Assembly: GCF_022347285.1 (NCBI RefSeq)
Contig: NZ_JAKRND010000008.1
Coordinates: 1-64,000 of the forward strand
Source: Corynebacterium sp. ACRPH
Lineage (GTDB): Bacteria > Actinomycetota > Actinomycetes > Mycobacteriales > Mycobacteriaceae
Direction of reading: 5' to 3'
DNA length: 64,000 nt
Numbering within the stretch: the first letter of the stretch is position 1; each line of letters starts with the position of its first letter. A model generated the notes under the pieces. The model was given only the letters and a program-made list of their open reading frames with translations, was not told the origin of the DNA and ran no database searches. Made by a program: the position numbers and the translations under genes. This document shows, in pieces, positions 22,577-33,983 of this stretch.

Positions 22577-23860
22577 ATGTCCCGCATGCCTGAAAGCGCA
22601 GAGCTCCTGAAGTGTTCCTTCTGTGGAAAGAGTCAGAAGCAGGTCCGCAAGCTGATTGCCGGCCCTGGTGTTTACATTTGCGACGAATGCATCGAGCTTT
22701 GTAACGAGATCATCGAAGAGGAGCTGCTGGCCGTCGATCCTGCGGAGAGCTCCGCGAAGCTGCCGAAGCCTGCGGCGATTGCAGAGTTCCTGGATAGCTA
22801 CGTGATCGGCCAGGACGAGGCTAAGCGCACGCTGGCCGTTGCCGTGTACAACCACTACAAGCGCATCCAGGTCGAGGAGTCGAACGCCGCTGCCCGCCGC
22901 TCCGACGATGAGGTGGAGCTGGCGAAGTCCAACATTCTGATGCTGGGGCCTACCGGTTCGGGCAAGACCTATCTGGCGCAGTCGCTCGCTCGAATGCTCG
23001 ATGTGCCTTTCGCCATTGCTGACGCCACCAGTTTGACCGAAGCCGGCTACGTCGGTGAAGACGTAGAGAATATCTTGCTGAAGCTTCTCCAGGCCGCCGA
23101 CTTTGACGTGGCGAAGGCCCAGCGCGGCATCATCTACGTTGACGAGGTGGACAAGATCTCCCGCAAGTCGGAGAACCCGTCCATCACCCGCGACGTGTCC
23201 GGCGAGGGCGTGCAGCAGGCCCTGCTGAAGATCCTGGAAGGTACCGTTGCCGCCGTTCCGCCGCAGGGCGGCCGCAAGCACCCGAACCAGGAGTTCATCC
23301 AGTTCGACACAAAGAACGTGCTGTTCATCGTGGCGGGTGCGTTCTCCGGGTTGGAGAAGGTCATTTCCGAGCGCCGCGGCAAGAAGGGTCTGGGCTTCGG
23401 CGCGGAGATCAGCGCGAAGTCCGAGGAGGATCCGAACCCGTTCCAGTTCGTGGAGCCGGAGGATCTGGTGAAGTTCGGTCTGATCCCCGAGCTGATCGGC
23501 CGCCTGCCAGTGCTGACCCACGTCGGCCACCTGGACGAGGACGCCCTCGTGCGCGTACTGACCGAGCCGAAGAACTCCCTGGTGCGCCAGTACCAGCGCC
23601 TGTTCGACATGGACGGCGTGCGCCTGACCTTCGAGGACGAGGCGCTGCGAGAGATTGCCCAGAAGGCACTGGCCCGCGAGACCGGCGCCCGCGGCCTGCG
23701 GTCCATCATGGAAACCCTGCTGCTGCCGACCATGTTCGCCATCCCTGAAGATGAGGAAACCGGCGAGGTCATCATCACCGGCGCATGCGCCCGTGGGGAG
23801 GCGGAACCGACCCTGCTGACCCACGAAGAGGTCGCCAAGCGGGACAAGAAGAGCGCCTAG
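22577..23860 (+). CDS. clpX: ATP-dependent Clp protease ATPase subunit ClpX
   Basis: A 427-residue AAA+ unfoldase that delivers substrates to ClpP1P2. The N-terminal C4 zinc finger ([10 protein letters not shown] ... ICDECIELC) covers residues 12-40. Walker A is [12 protein letters not shown], Walker [11 protein letters not shown], and there is a pore loop [11 protein letters not shown]-like and sensor segments follow. Length is standard. It lies 130 nt after clpP2, beyond a terminator, so it probably has its own promoter. Its last 4 nt overlap the convergent TetR-like gene. Confidence 0.96.
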   Translation: MSRMPESAELLKCSFCGKSQKQVRKLIAGPGVYICDECIELCNEIIEEELLAVDPAESSAKLPKPAAIAEFLDSYVIGQDEAKRTLAVAVYNHYKRIQVEESNAAARRSDDEVELAKSNILMLGPTGSGKTYLAQSLARMLDVPFAIADATSLTEAGYVGEDVENILLKLLQAADFDVAKAQRGIIYVDEVDKISRKSENPSITRDVSGEGVQQALLKILEGTVAAVPPQGGRKHPNQEFIQFDTKNVLFIVAGAFSGLEKVISERRGKKGLGFGAEISAKSEEDPNPFQFVEPEDLVKFGLIPELIGRLPVLTHVGHLDEDALVRVLTEPKNSLVRQYQRLFDMDGVRLTFEDEALREIAQKALARETGARGLRSIMETLLLPTMFAIPEDEETGEVIITGACARGEAEPTLLTHEEVAKRDKKSA

Positions 23861-24666
23861 TCGTGATATAGGTCCGATGGCGCCGAGGGGGCGTCATCAA
23901 CCTCTTCATCCTCATGCCGTGCGTGGTTGTAGAGCGACGCGGCGACCGAGGTACCAATCACCGAAGAATGCGAAGCGTGGGTGTACGACGCGCCCTGGTT
24001 GGTGGGCATTGTGGTGGTGAGGAAAGCGATGACCGCATTGCACGTCAGGGTCCGCAGGCCATCCTCGTTTTCGGGTGTGCTGGAATCCATGCCGTACAGG
24101 GCGTGGAACGTTGGGCCCTGGGTGACGGCGAAGGAGCACAGCGCAGTGATGAGTGCATAGGTATCCTCCGCGGACACACCGCTGCGGAAGGCACCAATAT
24201 CGTGGCCGCGCATCAGCACGCGATCCAGATGCAGCACCACTGGAGAGTCCTCTAAAACGCCTACGCGGTGGACGAGCTCCGGATCGCCCAGCAGATTCTC
24301 CGCCACAATCAGGCGCACTGCGTCCGGATGGGTGGCAAAGCGCGTGTAGGTGGCGGCGACGAGCTTGCGCATCTCGCGGACAGGGGAGCTTTCCATCTCC
24401 GGGTTGTCATAACCATTTAGCGGCACGGGCCAGATGGAGGAGTGGGCATAACGCAGCGCCTCCTCGTACAGGCGAGCCGGGGAATCCAGCAGCTCGCAGT
24501 TCTGCGGCAGGCGTGCGGCCTGGGTGATCGCGGCCAGGTGTTCAGGAGTGAATGCGGCACCGACCCGGATGGCGATGGTCACGGCGGTGTTCATGGCCTG
24601 GATGTACTGCTGTTCGCCGAGGCCATACCAGGCCGCAGAGGCGGGAAGGTGGGGCTTATTCTGCAC
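23857..24666 (-). CDS. TetR-like regulator with a poorly conserved N-terminal HTH
   Basis: A 269-residue protein. The C-terminal part ([20 protein letters not shown], then [37 protein letters not shown]) resembles TetR ligand-binding/dimer domains. The N-terminus ([20 protein letters not shown] then [17 protein letters not shown]) could be a drifted HTH, so DNA binding is uncertain. Start taken as GTG 24666: TAAACT lies 6 nt before it. A TTG at 24669 and an ATG at 24594 are alternatives. The gene overlaps the end of clpX by 4 nt tail to tail. Confidence 0.6.
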   Translation of the reverse strand: MQNKPHLPASAAWYGLGEQQYIQAMNTAVTIAIRVGAAFTPEHLAAITQAARLPQNCELLDSPARLYEEALRYAHSSIWPVPLNGYDNPEMESSPVREMRKLVAATYTRFATHPDAVRLIVAENLLGDPELVHRVGVLEDSPVVLHLDRVLMRGHDIGAFRSGVSAEDTYALITALCSFAVTQGPTFHALYGMDSSTPENEDGLRTLTCNAVIAFLTTTMPTNQGASYTHASHSSVIGTSVAASLYNHARHEDEEVDDAPSAPSDLYHD

Positions 24667-24672
24667 CAATTC

Positions 24673-24678
24673 AGTTTA
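24673..24678 (-). promoter_or_regulatory. -10 hexamer for the leaderless TetR-like gene
   Basis: TAAACT on the minus strand, 6 nt before the GTG at 24666. Confidence 0.4.
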
Positions 24679-24742
24679 TCTATGAAGGGGCTGAGCCTGC
24701 AGCGATGTGCAGTTAATCCAGGCTCGTGCGGGGGTGGTTTGA

Positions 24743-25834
<1,092 letters not shown>

Positions 25835-25886
25835 TTTCCTATAGCCCGCTGTAGTTTTCTGTAGCAAAACTTTTTTCCGCATATCG

Positions 25887-25916
25887 CCACCCGGCCGTTA
25901 GGTCGGGTGGTTTTAT
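25887..25916 (+). terminator. Terminator after mdh
   Basis: CCACCCGGCC (25887-25896) pairs with GGTCGGGTGG (25901-25910), with one G-T, a GTTA loop, then TTTTAT. It runs up to the next gene's start. Confidence 0.8.
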
Positions 25917-25923
25917 GTTAGGC

Positions 25924-27027
25924 ATGACAAATCCCACTGACACCACAGCCCCGATTCACTCGCAACCACTCCAGCACTCGCTTTTCAGCCAACTCACTGC
26001 CCGCGCCGGGTGGCTGCTGCCCGCGATCCCCGAGCCGGTTCTGCGGATCTTCGGCTCCCGCACCAACTCCGACGGTGATCGCCTGGATTCCGACGTCCGC
26101 GCCTCCAGCCTGGTCACCGACCTGATGCACCCGGCGGACTATTCCCAGCAGCCCGTCGAAGCCACCCGCGCGGTTGTGGAGGACGCTGCGTACATGGCCG
26201 GCGGGCACGTCACCCAGGTCGGCTCCGTAGTGGAGGAGCGGATCCGGGGCGTGCGCGTGCGCCACTACCGTCCCACTGGCGCGGTCTCGCCGGACGAGGA
26301 ACTGCCCACCCTGGTGTACTTCCACGGCGGCGGTTGGGTGGTCGGCTCCCTCGACTCGCACGATTCCACCTGCCGTTGGCTGTGCGAGGCCGCCCGCGTG
26401 GCCGTGCTCTCCGTGGACTACCGCCTGGCTCCGGAGCATCCTTTCCCCGCTGCGCCGGACGACTGCTGCGATGTCGTTGATGCGGCCATGGCGGGCGAGG
26501 TTAAGGGCGTCAATAAAAATAGGGTGGCCGTCGGCGGCGATTCCGCGGGAGGTAACCTGGCCGCCGTGGTGTGCCTGCGCCGTAAGCGCGAAGGCCAGGA
26601 GCAGCCGCGTGCGCAGCTGCTATTTGTGCCGGTTACGGACCTTTCCAGGATGGATACGCCCAGCCACAAGGAGTTCTCCAAGGGGTACTTCCTGACCCAG
26701 GCACACATGCAGTGGTACCGCGACCAGTACCTCACCGACGATGTGCAGCGGCTGGACCCGGACGTTTCGCCTCTGCTTGCCGAGGATGTCAGTGGGGTGG
26801 CTCCGGCCTATGTCGCTGTCGCCGGGTTCGATCCGCTGCGCGACGAGGGCACGGCCTATGCCGAGAAGCTGCGGGAGGCAGGTGTGCCCGTTTCTTTCCG
26901 ACGCCACCCCGGCCTGATTCACCCCTTCGTGAATTCTTCGGGCGTGTGGCATAACTCCGGGCGGGCGTTGGACGAGGCTGCGGGTGTGCTGCGGGCGATG
27001 CTCGAGATGCAAACGCTCAGTGGGTGA
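25924..27027 (+). CDS. Alpha/beta hydrolase, HSL-type esterase/lipase
   Basis: A 367-residue hydrolase of the hormone-sensitive lipase (alpha/beta-hydrolase fold 3) family. YFHGGGWVVGS is the oxyanion-hole HGGG, VAVGGDSAGGNLAAVV the nucleophile elbow GDSAG, AGFDPLRDEG carries the Asp, and HPGLIHPFVNS the His. Such enzymes cleave short- to medium-chain carboxyl esters; a role in lipid use fits a lipophilic organism but is inference. There is no signal peptide. The ATG at 25924 directly follows the mdh terminator. A GGCGTCA motif with A-rich tail lies inside (26506). Confidence 0.88.
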   Translation: MTNPTDTTAPIHSQPLQHSLFSQLTARAGWLLPAIPEPVLRIFGSRTNSDGDRLDSDVRASSLVTDLMHPADYSQQPVEATRAVVEDAAYMAGGHVTQVGSVVEERIRGVRVRHYRPTGAVSPDEELPTLVYFHGGGWVVGSLDSHDSTCRWLCEAARVAVLSVDYRLAPEHPFPAAPDDCCDVVDAAMAGEVKGVNKNRVAVGGDSAGGNLAAVVCLRRKREGQEQPRAQLLFVPVTDLSRMDTPSHKEFSKGYFLTQAHMQWYRDQYLTDDVQRLDPDVSPLLAEDVSGVAPAYVAVAGFDPLRDEGTAYAEKLREAGVPVSFRRHPGLIHPFVNSSGVWHNSGRALDEAAGVLRAMLEMQTLSG

Positions 27028-27069
27028 GCGGGTGGTAGGCGGGGTGTATGCCCTGTCCGGGCCGTCTAC

Positions 27070-27075
27070 TAGACT
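27070..27075 (+). promoter_or_regulatory. -10 hexamer for leaderless valS
   Basis: TAGACT, 8 nt before the GTG at 27084. Confidence 0.45.
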
Positions 27076-27083
27076 TGGCAGAC

Positions 27084-29846
27084 GTGAGTGACTCCAGTTC
27101 TAAGGCAAATGGCTCTAACCCGATTGGTGCCGACCGCTCGGCACAGCTACCTGCGGCATGGGACCCCGCCGCGGTAGAGGAAAACCTCTACCAGGGGTGG
27201 GTGGACTCCGGCTACTTTAAGGCCGATCCTTCCAGCGACAAGCCGCCCTTCAGCATTGTGCTGCCGCCGCCGAACGTGACCGGCCAGCTGCACATGGGCC
27301 ACGCGCTGGACCACACGCTGATGGATGCGATGGCTCGCCGCAAGCGCATGCAGGGCTTCGAGGTTCTGTGGCTGCCCGGCTCCGACCACGCGGGTATCGC
27401 GACCCAGACGAAGGTCGAGGCCAGCCTGAAGGAAACCGAGGACAAGGACCGCTTCGACTACGGCCGCGAGGCCTTCGTGGAGAAGGTCTGGGAGTGGAAG
27501 GATCAGTACGGCGGCGTGATCCAGCGCCAGATGCGCGCCATCGGTGATTCCGTGGATTGGTCGCGCGAGCGCTTTACCCTGGACGATGGCCTGTCCCGCG
27601 CCGTGCAGACGATGTTCAAGGAGCTTTTTGACGCCGGCCTGATCTACCGCGCGAATCGCATGGTGAACTGGTCTCCGGTGCTGCAGACTGCGATCTCCGA
27701 CATCGAGGTTGTGTACTCCGACGACGAGGGTGAGCTGGTGAGCATCCGCTATGGCTCGCTGGACGATTCCGAACCGCACGTGGTCGTGGCCACCACTCGT
27801 GTGGAGACGATGCTGGGCGACGTGGCCGTTGCCGTGCACCCGGAGGATGAGCGCTACGCGGACCTGGTGGGCAAGACCCTGCCGCACCCGTTCCTGCCGG
27901 ACCGCCAGATGATCGTGGTGGCCGACGACTACGTGGACCCGGAGTTCGGCACCGGTGCGGTGAAGATCACCCCGGCGCACGACCCGAACGACTTTGCGAT
28001 GGGCCAGCGCCACGACCTGCCGATGCCGGTGATCATGGACGAGACCGGCCACATTGCGAACACCGGCACTGAGTTCGACGGCATGGAGCGCTACGAGGCG
28101 CGCGAGAAGATCCGCCTGGCGTTGGAGGAGCAGGGCCGCATCGTGGCCCGCAAGTTCCCCTACGTGCACAGCGTGGGCCACTCCGAGCGCTCCAAGGAGG
28201 CCGTGGAGCCGCGCCTGTCCGAGCAGTGGTTCGTCAAGGTGGATGAGCTGGCGAAGATGTCCGGCGATGCGATCCGCTCCGGCGACTCGGTGATCCACCC
28301 TTCCTCCCAGGAGCCGCGCTGGTTCGACTGGGTGGACGACATGCACGATTGGTGCATTTCCCGCCAGCTGTGGTGGGGCCACCGCATTCCGATCTGGTAC
28401 GGCCCGAACGGTGAGATCGTGTGCTGCGGCCCGGACGACGAAGCTCCGACGGGCGAGGGCTGGCGCCAGGACGAGGACGTGCTGGACACGTGGTTCAGCT
28501 CCGCCCTGTGGCCGTTCTCTACGATGGGTTGGCCGGAGAAGACCCCGGAACTGGAGAAGTTCTATCCCACCAGCGTGTTGGTGACGGGCTACGACATTCT
28601 GTTCTTCTGGGTCGCCCGCATGATGATGTTCGCCACCTTCGCCTCCAAGCACACCCCAGAGGTGTTGGGCACGGGCAAGGACGGCCGCCCGCAGATCCCG
28701 TTCAAGGACATCTTCCTGCACGGCCTGGTGCGCGACGAGCACGGCCGCAAGATGTCAAAGTCCCTGGGCAACGGCATCGACCCGATGGACTGGGTGCGCG
28801 ACTACGGCGCGGATGCGCTGCGCTTCACCCTGGCGCGCGGTGCCAACCCGGGCTCCGACCTGCCGGTGGGCGAGGATGCCGCGCAGTCCTCCCGCAACTT
28901 CGCCACCAAGCTGTACAACGCCACTAAGTTCGCGCTGATGAACGGCGCGCGCGTGGGCGAGCTGCCCGCCCGTGAGATCCTGACGGATGCCGACCGTTGG
29001 ATCCTGGATCGCCTGGAGGAGGTCCGCCAGCTGGTGGACGACGCGCTGGATCGCTACGAGTTCTCCCTGGCGAACGAGAACCTATACCGCTTTGCCTGGG
29101 GCGAGTTCTGCGATTGGTACCTGGAGATTGCGAAGGTGCAGATCCCGCGCGACTGGGATAGCGCCACGGAGGAACAGGTCCAGCGGGGCATCAGCACCCA
29201 GATCGTGCTGGGGCGCGTACTGGATGCGGTGCTGCGCCTGCTGCACCCCGCCATGCCCTTCGTGACCGAGTCGCTGTGGAAGGCGCTGACCGATGGGGAA
29301 GAGGGCTACTCCGACTCCCTGGTCACCGCCGACTGGCCGACCTCCGACCTCACCAACGGTGGGACGCAGACCGATGCCGATGCGGTACGCCGCATGGCGG
29401 ACGTGGACAAGCTGGTCACCGAGCTGCGCCGCTTCCGTAGCGACCAGGGCGTGAAGCCCTCCCAGAAGGTGCCCGCCGCGCTGGATTTCGCTGCCGCTGA
29501 CCTGGCGGACTTCGAGGAGGCCGTGCGATCCCTGGTGCGCCTGGAAATCCCGAAGGAAGGCTTCGCAGAGACTGCGTCCATTGAGGTCCGACTGTCCCAG
29601 GCAACCATCGCCGTGCAGCTGGATACCTCCGGCACCGTTGACGTTGCCGCGGAGCGCAAGCGCCTGGAGAAGGACCTCGCGGCAGCTCAGAAGGAGCTGG
29701 ACAACGCAGCGAAGAAGCTGGGTAACGAAAACTTCCTGTCCAAGGCACCGGAGAAGGTCGTCGAAGGAATCCGCGAACGCCAGCGCGTCGCACAGGAAGA
29801 GTTCGAGCGCATCACTGCCCGCCTGGAAGGCCTACCGCAGGCATGA
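27084..29846 (+). CDS. valS: Valyl-tRNA synthetase
   Basis: A 920-residue class I synthetase that charges tRNA-Val and edits misactivated threonine. [21 protein letters not shown] contains the HIGH-type motif [18 protein letters not shown] is the KMSKS motif. The CP1 editing domain ([17 protein letters not shown]) and the C-terminal coiled coil ([19 protein letters not shown]) are present. GTG at 27084 is chosen from the -10 spacing. The stop codon overlaps the folC start (ATGA), so translation is coupled. Confidence 0.97.
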   Translation: MSDSSSKANGSNPIGADRSAQLPAAWDPAAVEENLYQGWVDSGYFKADPSSDKPPFSIVLPPPNVTGQLHMGHALDHTLMDAMARRKRMQGFEVLWLPGSDHAGIATQTKVEASLKETEDKDRFDYGREAFVEKVWEWKDQYGGVIQRQMRAIGDSVDWSRERFTLDDGLSRAVQTMFKELFDAGLIYRANRMVNWSPVLQTAISDIEVVYSDDEGELVSIRYGSLDDSEPHVVVATTRVETMLGDVAVAVHPEDERYADLVGKTLPHPFLPDRQMIVVADDYVDPEFGTGAVKITPAHDPNDFAMGQRHDLPMPVIMDETGHIANTGTEFDGMERYEAREKIRLALEEQGRIVARKFPYVHSVGHSERSKEAVEPRLSEQWFVKVDELAKMSGDAIRSGDSVIHPSSQEPRWFDWVDDMHDWCISRQLWWGHRIPIWYGPNGEIVCCGPDDEAPTGEGWRQDEDVLDTWFSSALWPFSTMGWPEKTPELEKFYPTSVLVTGYDILFFWVARMMMFATFASKHTPEVLGTGKDGRPQIPFKDIFLHGLVRDEHGRKMSKSLGNGIDPMDWVRDYGADALRFTLARGANPGSDLPVGEDAAQSSRNFATKLYNATKFALMNGARVGELPAREILTDADRWILDRLEEVRQLVDDALDRYEFSLANENLYRFAWGEFCDWYLEIAKVQIPRDWDSATEEQVQRGISTQIVLGRVLDAVLRLLHPAMPFVTESLWKALTDGEEGYSDSLVTADWPTSDLTNGGTQTDADAVRRMADVDKLVTELRRFRSDQGVKPSQKVPAALDFAAADLADFEEAVRSLVRLEIPKEGFAETASIEVRLSQATIAVQLDTSGTVDVAAERKRLEKDLAAAQKELDNAAKKLGNENFLSKAPEKVVEGIRERQRVAQEEFERITARLEGLPQA

Positions 29847-31396
29847 CCGACGACAGGATTGCCGACGGCAAAAGCTTCGAGGAAAAGGTCGGGGATAGCT
29901 ACCCGGAAGAGGTCACGCTCGACGAGGCAGGCCTAGCCCTGCCTATCGACGGTGTGGGGGCGGATGAGGCCGAGGTGGCGTCAGTACAAGAACGTCCCAT
30001 TACGCCCGAAGACCTGGCCGCGCTGGCGGAGGTCGACGCGGAGCTGAATCAGCGCTGGCCGGAGACGAAGATCGACCCGACGCTCGAGCGCGTAGAGATG
30101 CTGATGGATCTGCTCGGCCACCCGGAGCGTGCATTCCCGGTGATCCACGTTGCGGGAACCAACGGCAAGACCTCCGTGGTGCGGATGATCGAATCGCTGA
30201 TGCGCGCATTCCACCGCCGCACCGGGCGGACAACCAGCCCGCACCTGCAGATCGTCACCGAACGCATCGCCATCGACGGCAAGCCACTGCACCCGCGCGA
30301 CTACGTGGACACCTGGCGCGACATTCAGCCGATGGTGGAAATGGTGGACGCGAAGAGCCAGGCCGAGGGCGGCCCGCAGATGAGCAAGTTCGAGGTGCTG
30401 GTGGCCATGGCCTACGCGGCCTTCGCCGACGCGCCGGTGGACGTGGCTGTGGTGGAGACCGGAATGGGCGGGCGCTGGGACGCGACGAACGTGGTGAACT
30501 CCGACGTTGCCGTGATCACCCCGATCGGGCTGGATCACACGGACTACCTGGGCGACACGCTGGAGAAGATCGCGGGCGAGAAGGCGGGCATCATCAAGGC
30601 CCGCTGGGATGCTGACGATCTGCTCACCCCGCCGGACAATGTGACGATCGTTGCCGAGCAAGAGCCGGCGGCCATGCGAGTACTGCTGGAAGAGGCCGTG
30701 GCGAAGGATTCCGCCGTCGCCCGCGCCGGCAGTGAGTTCGGCGTGGTCTCCAGCCAGATCGCCGTCGGCGGGCAGACCGTAACCATCCGCGGGCTGGCTG
30801 GCGAGTACACAGACATCTTCCTGCCGCTCTCCGGCGAACACCAGGCACGCAACGCCGCCGTGGCCCTGGCTGCCGTGGAGGCATTCTTCGGCGCCGGAGC
30901 CGAGCGGCAGCTGGACGTGGACACGGTGCGGGAGGGCTTCGCCTCCGTCGCCTCGCCCGGCCGCCTGGAGCGCGTGCGCTCCACCCCGAGCGTGTTTATC
31001 GACGCCTCGCACAACCCCCACGGGGCGAAAGCCCTGGCTGCGGCCATCGACCGCGACTTCGAGTTTCGCCGGCTGGTCGGCGTGGTCGGAGTGCTAGGGG
31101 ACAAGGATGCCCGCGGCATCCTGGCTGCCCTGGAGCCGGTGATGGACGAGGTCGTGGTGACGGAGGTGAACTCCCCGCGCGCCCTGCCGGTCGACGTGCT
31201 GGCCGAGTACGCGCGGGATGCCTTCGGCGAGGAGCGCGTGCACGTGGCCGCGAACCTGCCCGGAGCCGTGGAGATCGCCACCCAACTGGCCGAAGACGAC
31301 GAGGACGGCGTGTTGTCCGGCGCTGGCGTGCTGATCACTGGCTCTGTGGTGACGGCCGGGGAGGCTCGGACGCTGTTCGGCAAGGAACCGGCGTAG
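29843..31396 (+). CDS. folC: Bifunctional folylpolyglutamate/dihydrofolate synthase
   Basis: A 517-residue Mur-ligase-fold enzyme adding glutamate to dihydropteroate and to tetrahydrofolate. [15 protein letters not shown] is the P-loop, TSPHLQ a folate-binding segment, [14 protein letters not shown] and [20 protein letters not shown] the central-domain motifs, DASHNPHGA a C-terminal domain motif. The N-terminus has about 50 extra acidic residues, common in actinobacteria. It overlaps valS by 4 nt. Confidence 0.95.
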   Translation: MTDDRIADGKSFEEKVGDSYPEEVTLDEAGLALPIDGVGADEAEVASVQERPITPEDLAALAEVDAELNQRWPETKIDPTLERVEMLMDLLGHPERAFPVIHVAGTNGKTSVVRMIESLMRAFHRRTGRTTSPHLQIVTERIAIDGKPLHPRDYVDTWRDIQPMVEMVDAKSQAEGGPQMSKFEVLVAMAYAAFADAPVDVAVVETGMGGRWDATNVVNSDVAVITPIGLDHTDYLGDTLEKIAGEKAGIIKARWDADDLLTPPDNVTIVAEQEPAAMRVLLEEAVAKDSAVARAGSEFGVVSSQIAVGGQTVTIRGLAGEYTDIFLPLSGEHQARNAAVALAAVEAFFGAGAERQLDVDTVREGFASVASPGRLERVRSTPSVFIDASHNPHGAKALAAAIDRDFEFRRLVGVVGVLGDKDARGILAALEPVMDEVVVTEVNSPRALPVDVLAEYARDAFGEERVHVAANLPGAVEIATQLAEDDEDGVLSGAGVLITGSVVTAGEARTLFGKEPA

Positions 31397-31477
31397 GCGG
31401 CCAGGACAGGCGCCGGGACACTCGCCGGCGCCAGGAAAATTTTTTAAACGGAAGATCTACCAAGGAGCTGCACAATC

Positions 31478-31993
31478 GTGGCACAGAACCCGCACAACCG
31501 CAGTAAGGCTGGCGAGGACAGTGGGCAGAGTGGGCACAGTGGACAGGGCGAATTCGGCCCGCTGGGTCCCGGCCAGGCCCCGGCCAACGACCCGATGAAG
31601 GGCTTGCGCGGTGTGATGGCCGGAACGCACATCATGGAAGCCATCGTGATCCTGCTGGTGCTGACCGTCATCACCCGGGTGGATGCCGGTGCTTCCGCCA
31701 CGACCTTCAACATGGCCTACGTGATCGGCCTGGGGGGTGCGATGATCGTCGCCGCCTTCCTGCAGAAGGCCAAGTGGGCTGATTGGTTGAACATTGCCCT
31801 GCAGGTGCTGGCGATCGCGGGCTTCATCGTGCACCCGGCGATGGGTGCTATGGGCGTGATCTTCGCTCTGTGCTGGTGGTACATCTACCACCTGCGCTCG
31901 AACCTGATGCGCCGCATGGAGCGCGGCCTGCTGCCCTCGCAGCACCTCGATGAGGAAGGTAACGTGCGGCGCCCGACTACCCCCGCCGACTAA
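31478..31993 (+). CDS. DUF4233 membrane protein
   Basis: A 171-residue protein. A polar Gly/Ser N-terminus (about 38 residues) precedes MKGLRGVMAGTHIMEAIVILLVL and three or four membrane helices ending LCWWYIYHLRSNLMRRMERG, the DUF4233 pattern. The gene occurs between folC and ndk in actinobacteria; its function is unknown. GTG start with AAGGAG upstream; it probably belongs to the valS-folC operon. Confidence 0.88.
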   Translation: MAQNPHNRSKAGEDSGQSGHSGQGEFGPLGPGQAPANDPMKGLRGVMAGTHIMEAIVILLVLTVITRVDAGASATTFNMAYVIGLGGAMIVAAFLQKAKWADWLNIALQVLAIAGFIVHPAMGAMGVIFALCWWYIYHLRSNLMRRMERGLLPSQHLDEEGNVRRPTTPAD

Positions 31994-32106
31994 TCTTTGT
32001 GACGCCACATTCGCACCACCTTTAACACTAGTAACACTCACCTGGGAATACCCTTAAATAGGGGTAAGTCTCCCGCTACCCCCGAATGTGGTTTATTATC
32101 CGGTGC

Positions 32107-33441
32107 ATGACGTTAACGCGCCGTGCATTTTTCCGTTTCTCCACCGCTCTGGGGGCCAGCGTCGGTGGCTCCCTCCTCTTCGCCAACCGCAACAACATGG
32201 GGGTCTTCTCCTCCGCCGACGACGCACTCCCCGGTGCAGATCCCGCCGGAGCTGCCGGCGCACCGACCCCTGCCGAGCAAGAGGGCTTCACCGGGACGGG
32301 AATCGGCGTCAACCAAAAGGGCGAGCTACCCGGAGGCACCGGGTACCTCACCATCACCTTTGCGCCCGCAGCGACCGAGGCAGCGCAGGCGACCCTGCGC
32401 TTCGAGTTCCAGGACGGTCGCACCGAGGACCGCGTGGTGCAGCCCGAGGCACACGACCGCGAGGGCGATGATTCCGCACTGAAGTCCGAACCGGTAGAGC
32501 TGCCCGAGGGGGCCACTGTCGTATGGCTGCCCGGCGAGGTGAACGACCCGGCGACGCGCCTGTTCCTCCACATCGTGGAGGCTCCGCAGGGGCAGGAAGA
32601 GCAGATCTTTGGCGCGGGCATTGCACCCTACGCTGCGCCGATGGGGCTGCCCTCCAACCCGGCTGAACTGCAAAGCAGCCTGGAGACCGGAGCTGCGGGC
32701 CTGGCTGGCTCCCTGGCGCTGGCGGGCACCATCGCCGGAATCCTGCAGTCCAGTGGCCTGGCCAACCCGGGTGCGCCGGCTCCGGGTGGTGCCGGCATTG
32801 GCGGCGCGAACGTGATCAACGGCCTGCGCGTGGTTTCCCGCCGCGAGTGGGGTGCCAACGAGTCGCTGATGGGGTGGACTCCCCGCTTCACCCGCGCGCA
32901 GCTCATTACTGTGCACCACACGGCGATGGCCACTCCTGCCAACGGCGACTACGCCGCGAACGTCCGCAGCATCTACGCCTTCCACGCCTCCCGGGCCAAC
33001 GGCGGGCGCGGTTGGGGAGACATCGGCTACCACCTGCTGATTGCTCCGGATGGCACTGTGTTCCAGGGGCGCACCACCGGCACGGGTGGCCAGGCGGTCT
33101 TCCAGTCCGGCAGCTTGGGCGCATCGCCCATGTCCGTCACCGCAGGTCACGTGTACAACGCGAACGACGGCAATATTGGTGTGTGTCTGCTGGGGAACTT
33201 CATGCAGCAGGCTCCCACCCCGGCCGCCATCAACTCTCTTGTGCGCGTTCTCGGCCACCTGTGCCGTGGGTTGGGGCTAGACCCGCGCGGTAGCGTGCGC
33301 TACGTAAACAACGCGGCCCGCCTGAACTTGACCCGCCGCACGATCACCGGTCACCGCGACTGGGGCGACGTCTCCACTGCGACCGCGTGCCCGGGTGACC
33401 GTGCCTACGCACTGATGAATCAGGTGCGCAGCCGCGTATAG
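32107..33441 (+). CDS. Tat-exported N-acetylmuramoyl-L-alanine amidase / peptidoglycan recognition protein
   Basis: A 444-residue exported protein. TRRAFFRFSTALGASVGGSL at residues 4-23 is a twin-arginine signal. A long Ala/Gly/Glu-rich region (about 30-240) leads to a PGRP/amidase_2 domain: VSRREWGANESL, ITVHHTA (zinc His), DIGYHLLIAPDGTVFQGR, TGHRDW (second His) and TACPGDRAY (Cys). All zinc ligands are present, so amidase activity cleaving the peptide from muramic acid is expected. It probably acts in cell-wall remodelling. Start chosen at 32107 to place the Tat motif at the N-terminus. Confidence 0.88.
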   Translation: MTLTRRAFFRFSTALGASVGGSLLFANRNNMGVFSSADDALPGADPAGAAGAPTPAEQEGFTGTGIGVNQKGELPGGTGYLTITFAPAATEAAQATLRFEFQDGRTEDRVVQPEAHDREGDDSALKSEPVELPEGATVVWLPGEVNDPATRLFLHIVEAPQGQEEQIFGAGIAPYAAPMGLPSNPAELQSSLETGAAGLAGSLALAGTIAGILQSSGLANPGAPAPGGAGIGGANVINGLRVVSRREWGANESLMGWTPRFTRAQLITVHHTAMATPANGDYAANVRSIYAFHASRANGGRGWGDIGYHLLIAPDGTVFQGRTTGTGGQAVFQSGSLGASPMSVTAGHVYNANDGNIGVCLLGNFMQQAPTPAAINSLVRVLGHLCRGLGLDPRGSVRYVNNAARLNLTRRTITGHRDWGDVSTATACPGDRAYALMNQVRSRV

Positions 33442-33482
33442 CGCCTGGGTGTTGCTGCGCTGTAGTGCCGTGACGCCACGTG

Positions 33483-33488
33483 TAGAAT
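33483..33488 (+). promoter_or_regulatory. -10 hexamer for leaderless ndk
   Basis: TAGAAT, 7 nt before the ATG at 33496. Confidence 0.55.
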
Positions 33489-33495
33489 CACTGAC

Positions 33496-33906
33496 ATGAC
33501 TGAACGCACTCTGATTCTGATTAAGCCCGACGGCGTTAAGAACGGCCACGTGGGCGAAATTATCTCCCGCATCGAAAAGAAGGGTCTGAAGCTCGTGGAG
33601 CTGGACCTGCGTACCGCTGACCGCGAGACCGCGGAGAAGCACTACGCTGAGCACGCCGATAAGCCCTTCTTCGGCGAGCTGGTGGACTTCATCACCTCCG
33701 CTCCGCTGGTTGCCGGCATCGTTGAGGGCGAGTCTGCTATCGCCGCTTGGCGTCAGCTGGCCGGTGGCACCCACCCAGTGGAGAAGGCCACCCCGGGCAC
33801 CATCCGCGGCGATTTCGCTCTGACCGTTGGCGAAAACGTTGTTCACGGCTCCGACTCCCCGGAGTCCGCGGAGCGCGAGATCGGCATCTGGTTCCCGAAC
33901 CTGTAA
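33496..33906 (+). CDS. ndk: Nucleoside diphosphate kinase
   Basis: A 136-residue enzyme moving the gamma-phosphate of NTPs between nucleotides through a phosphohistidine. [18 protein letters not shown] is the N-terminal motif and [16 protein letters not shown] carries the active-site His and the Kpn-loop-type conserved residues. Full length. It is followed by a strong terminator at 33915. Confidence 0.97.
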   Translation: MTERTLILIKPDGVKNGHVGEIISRIEKKGLKLVELDLRTADRETAEKHYAEHADKPFFGELVDFITSAPLVAGIVEGESAIAAWRQLAGGTHPVEKATPGTIRGDFALTVGENVVHGSDSPESAEREIGIWFPNL

Positions 33907-33914
33907 ACAGCTGG

Positions 33915-33948
33915 AAAAAACCGCGGGCGCAGCGCGTCCGCGGTTTTT
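33915..33948 (+). terminator. Terminator after ndk
   Basis: AAAAAACCGCGGGCG pairs with CGTCCGCGGTTTTT around a 4-nt loop, ending in a T-run; the flanking A-run would also let it act on the opposite strand, where the 33984 gene ends toward it. Confidence 0.9.
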
Positions 33949-33983
33949 GCATATCAGGGGCTTTGATGAAGGCGAGGCGCGGC

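Noticed and set aside
27027..27084. T-box or other riboswitch ahead of valS
   Set aside because: Only 56 nt separate the genes and the -10 lies 8 nt before the start, so there is no room for a leader.
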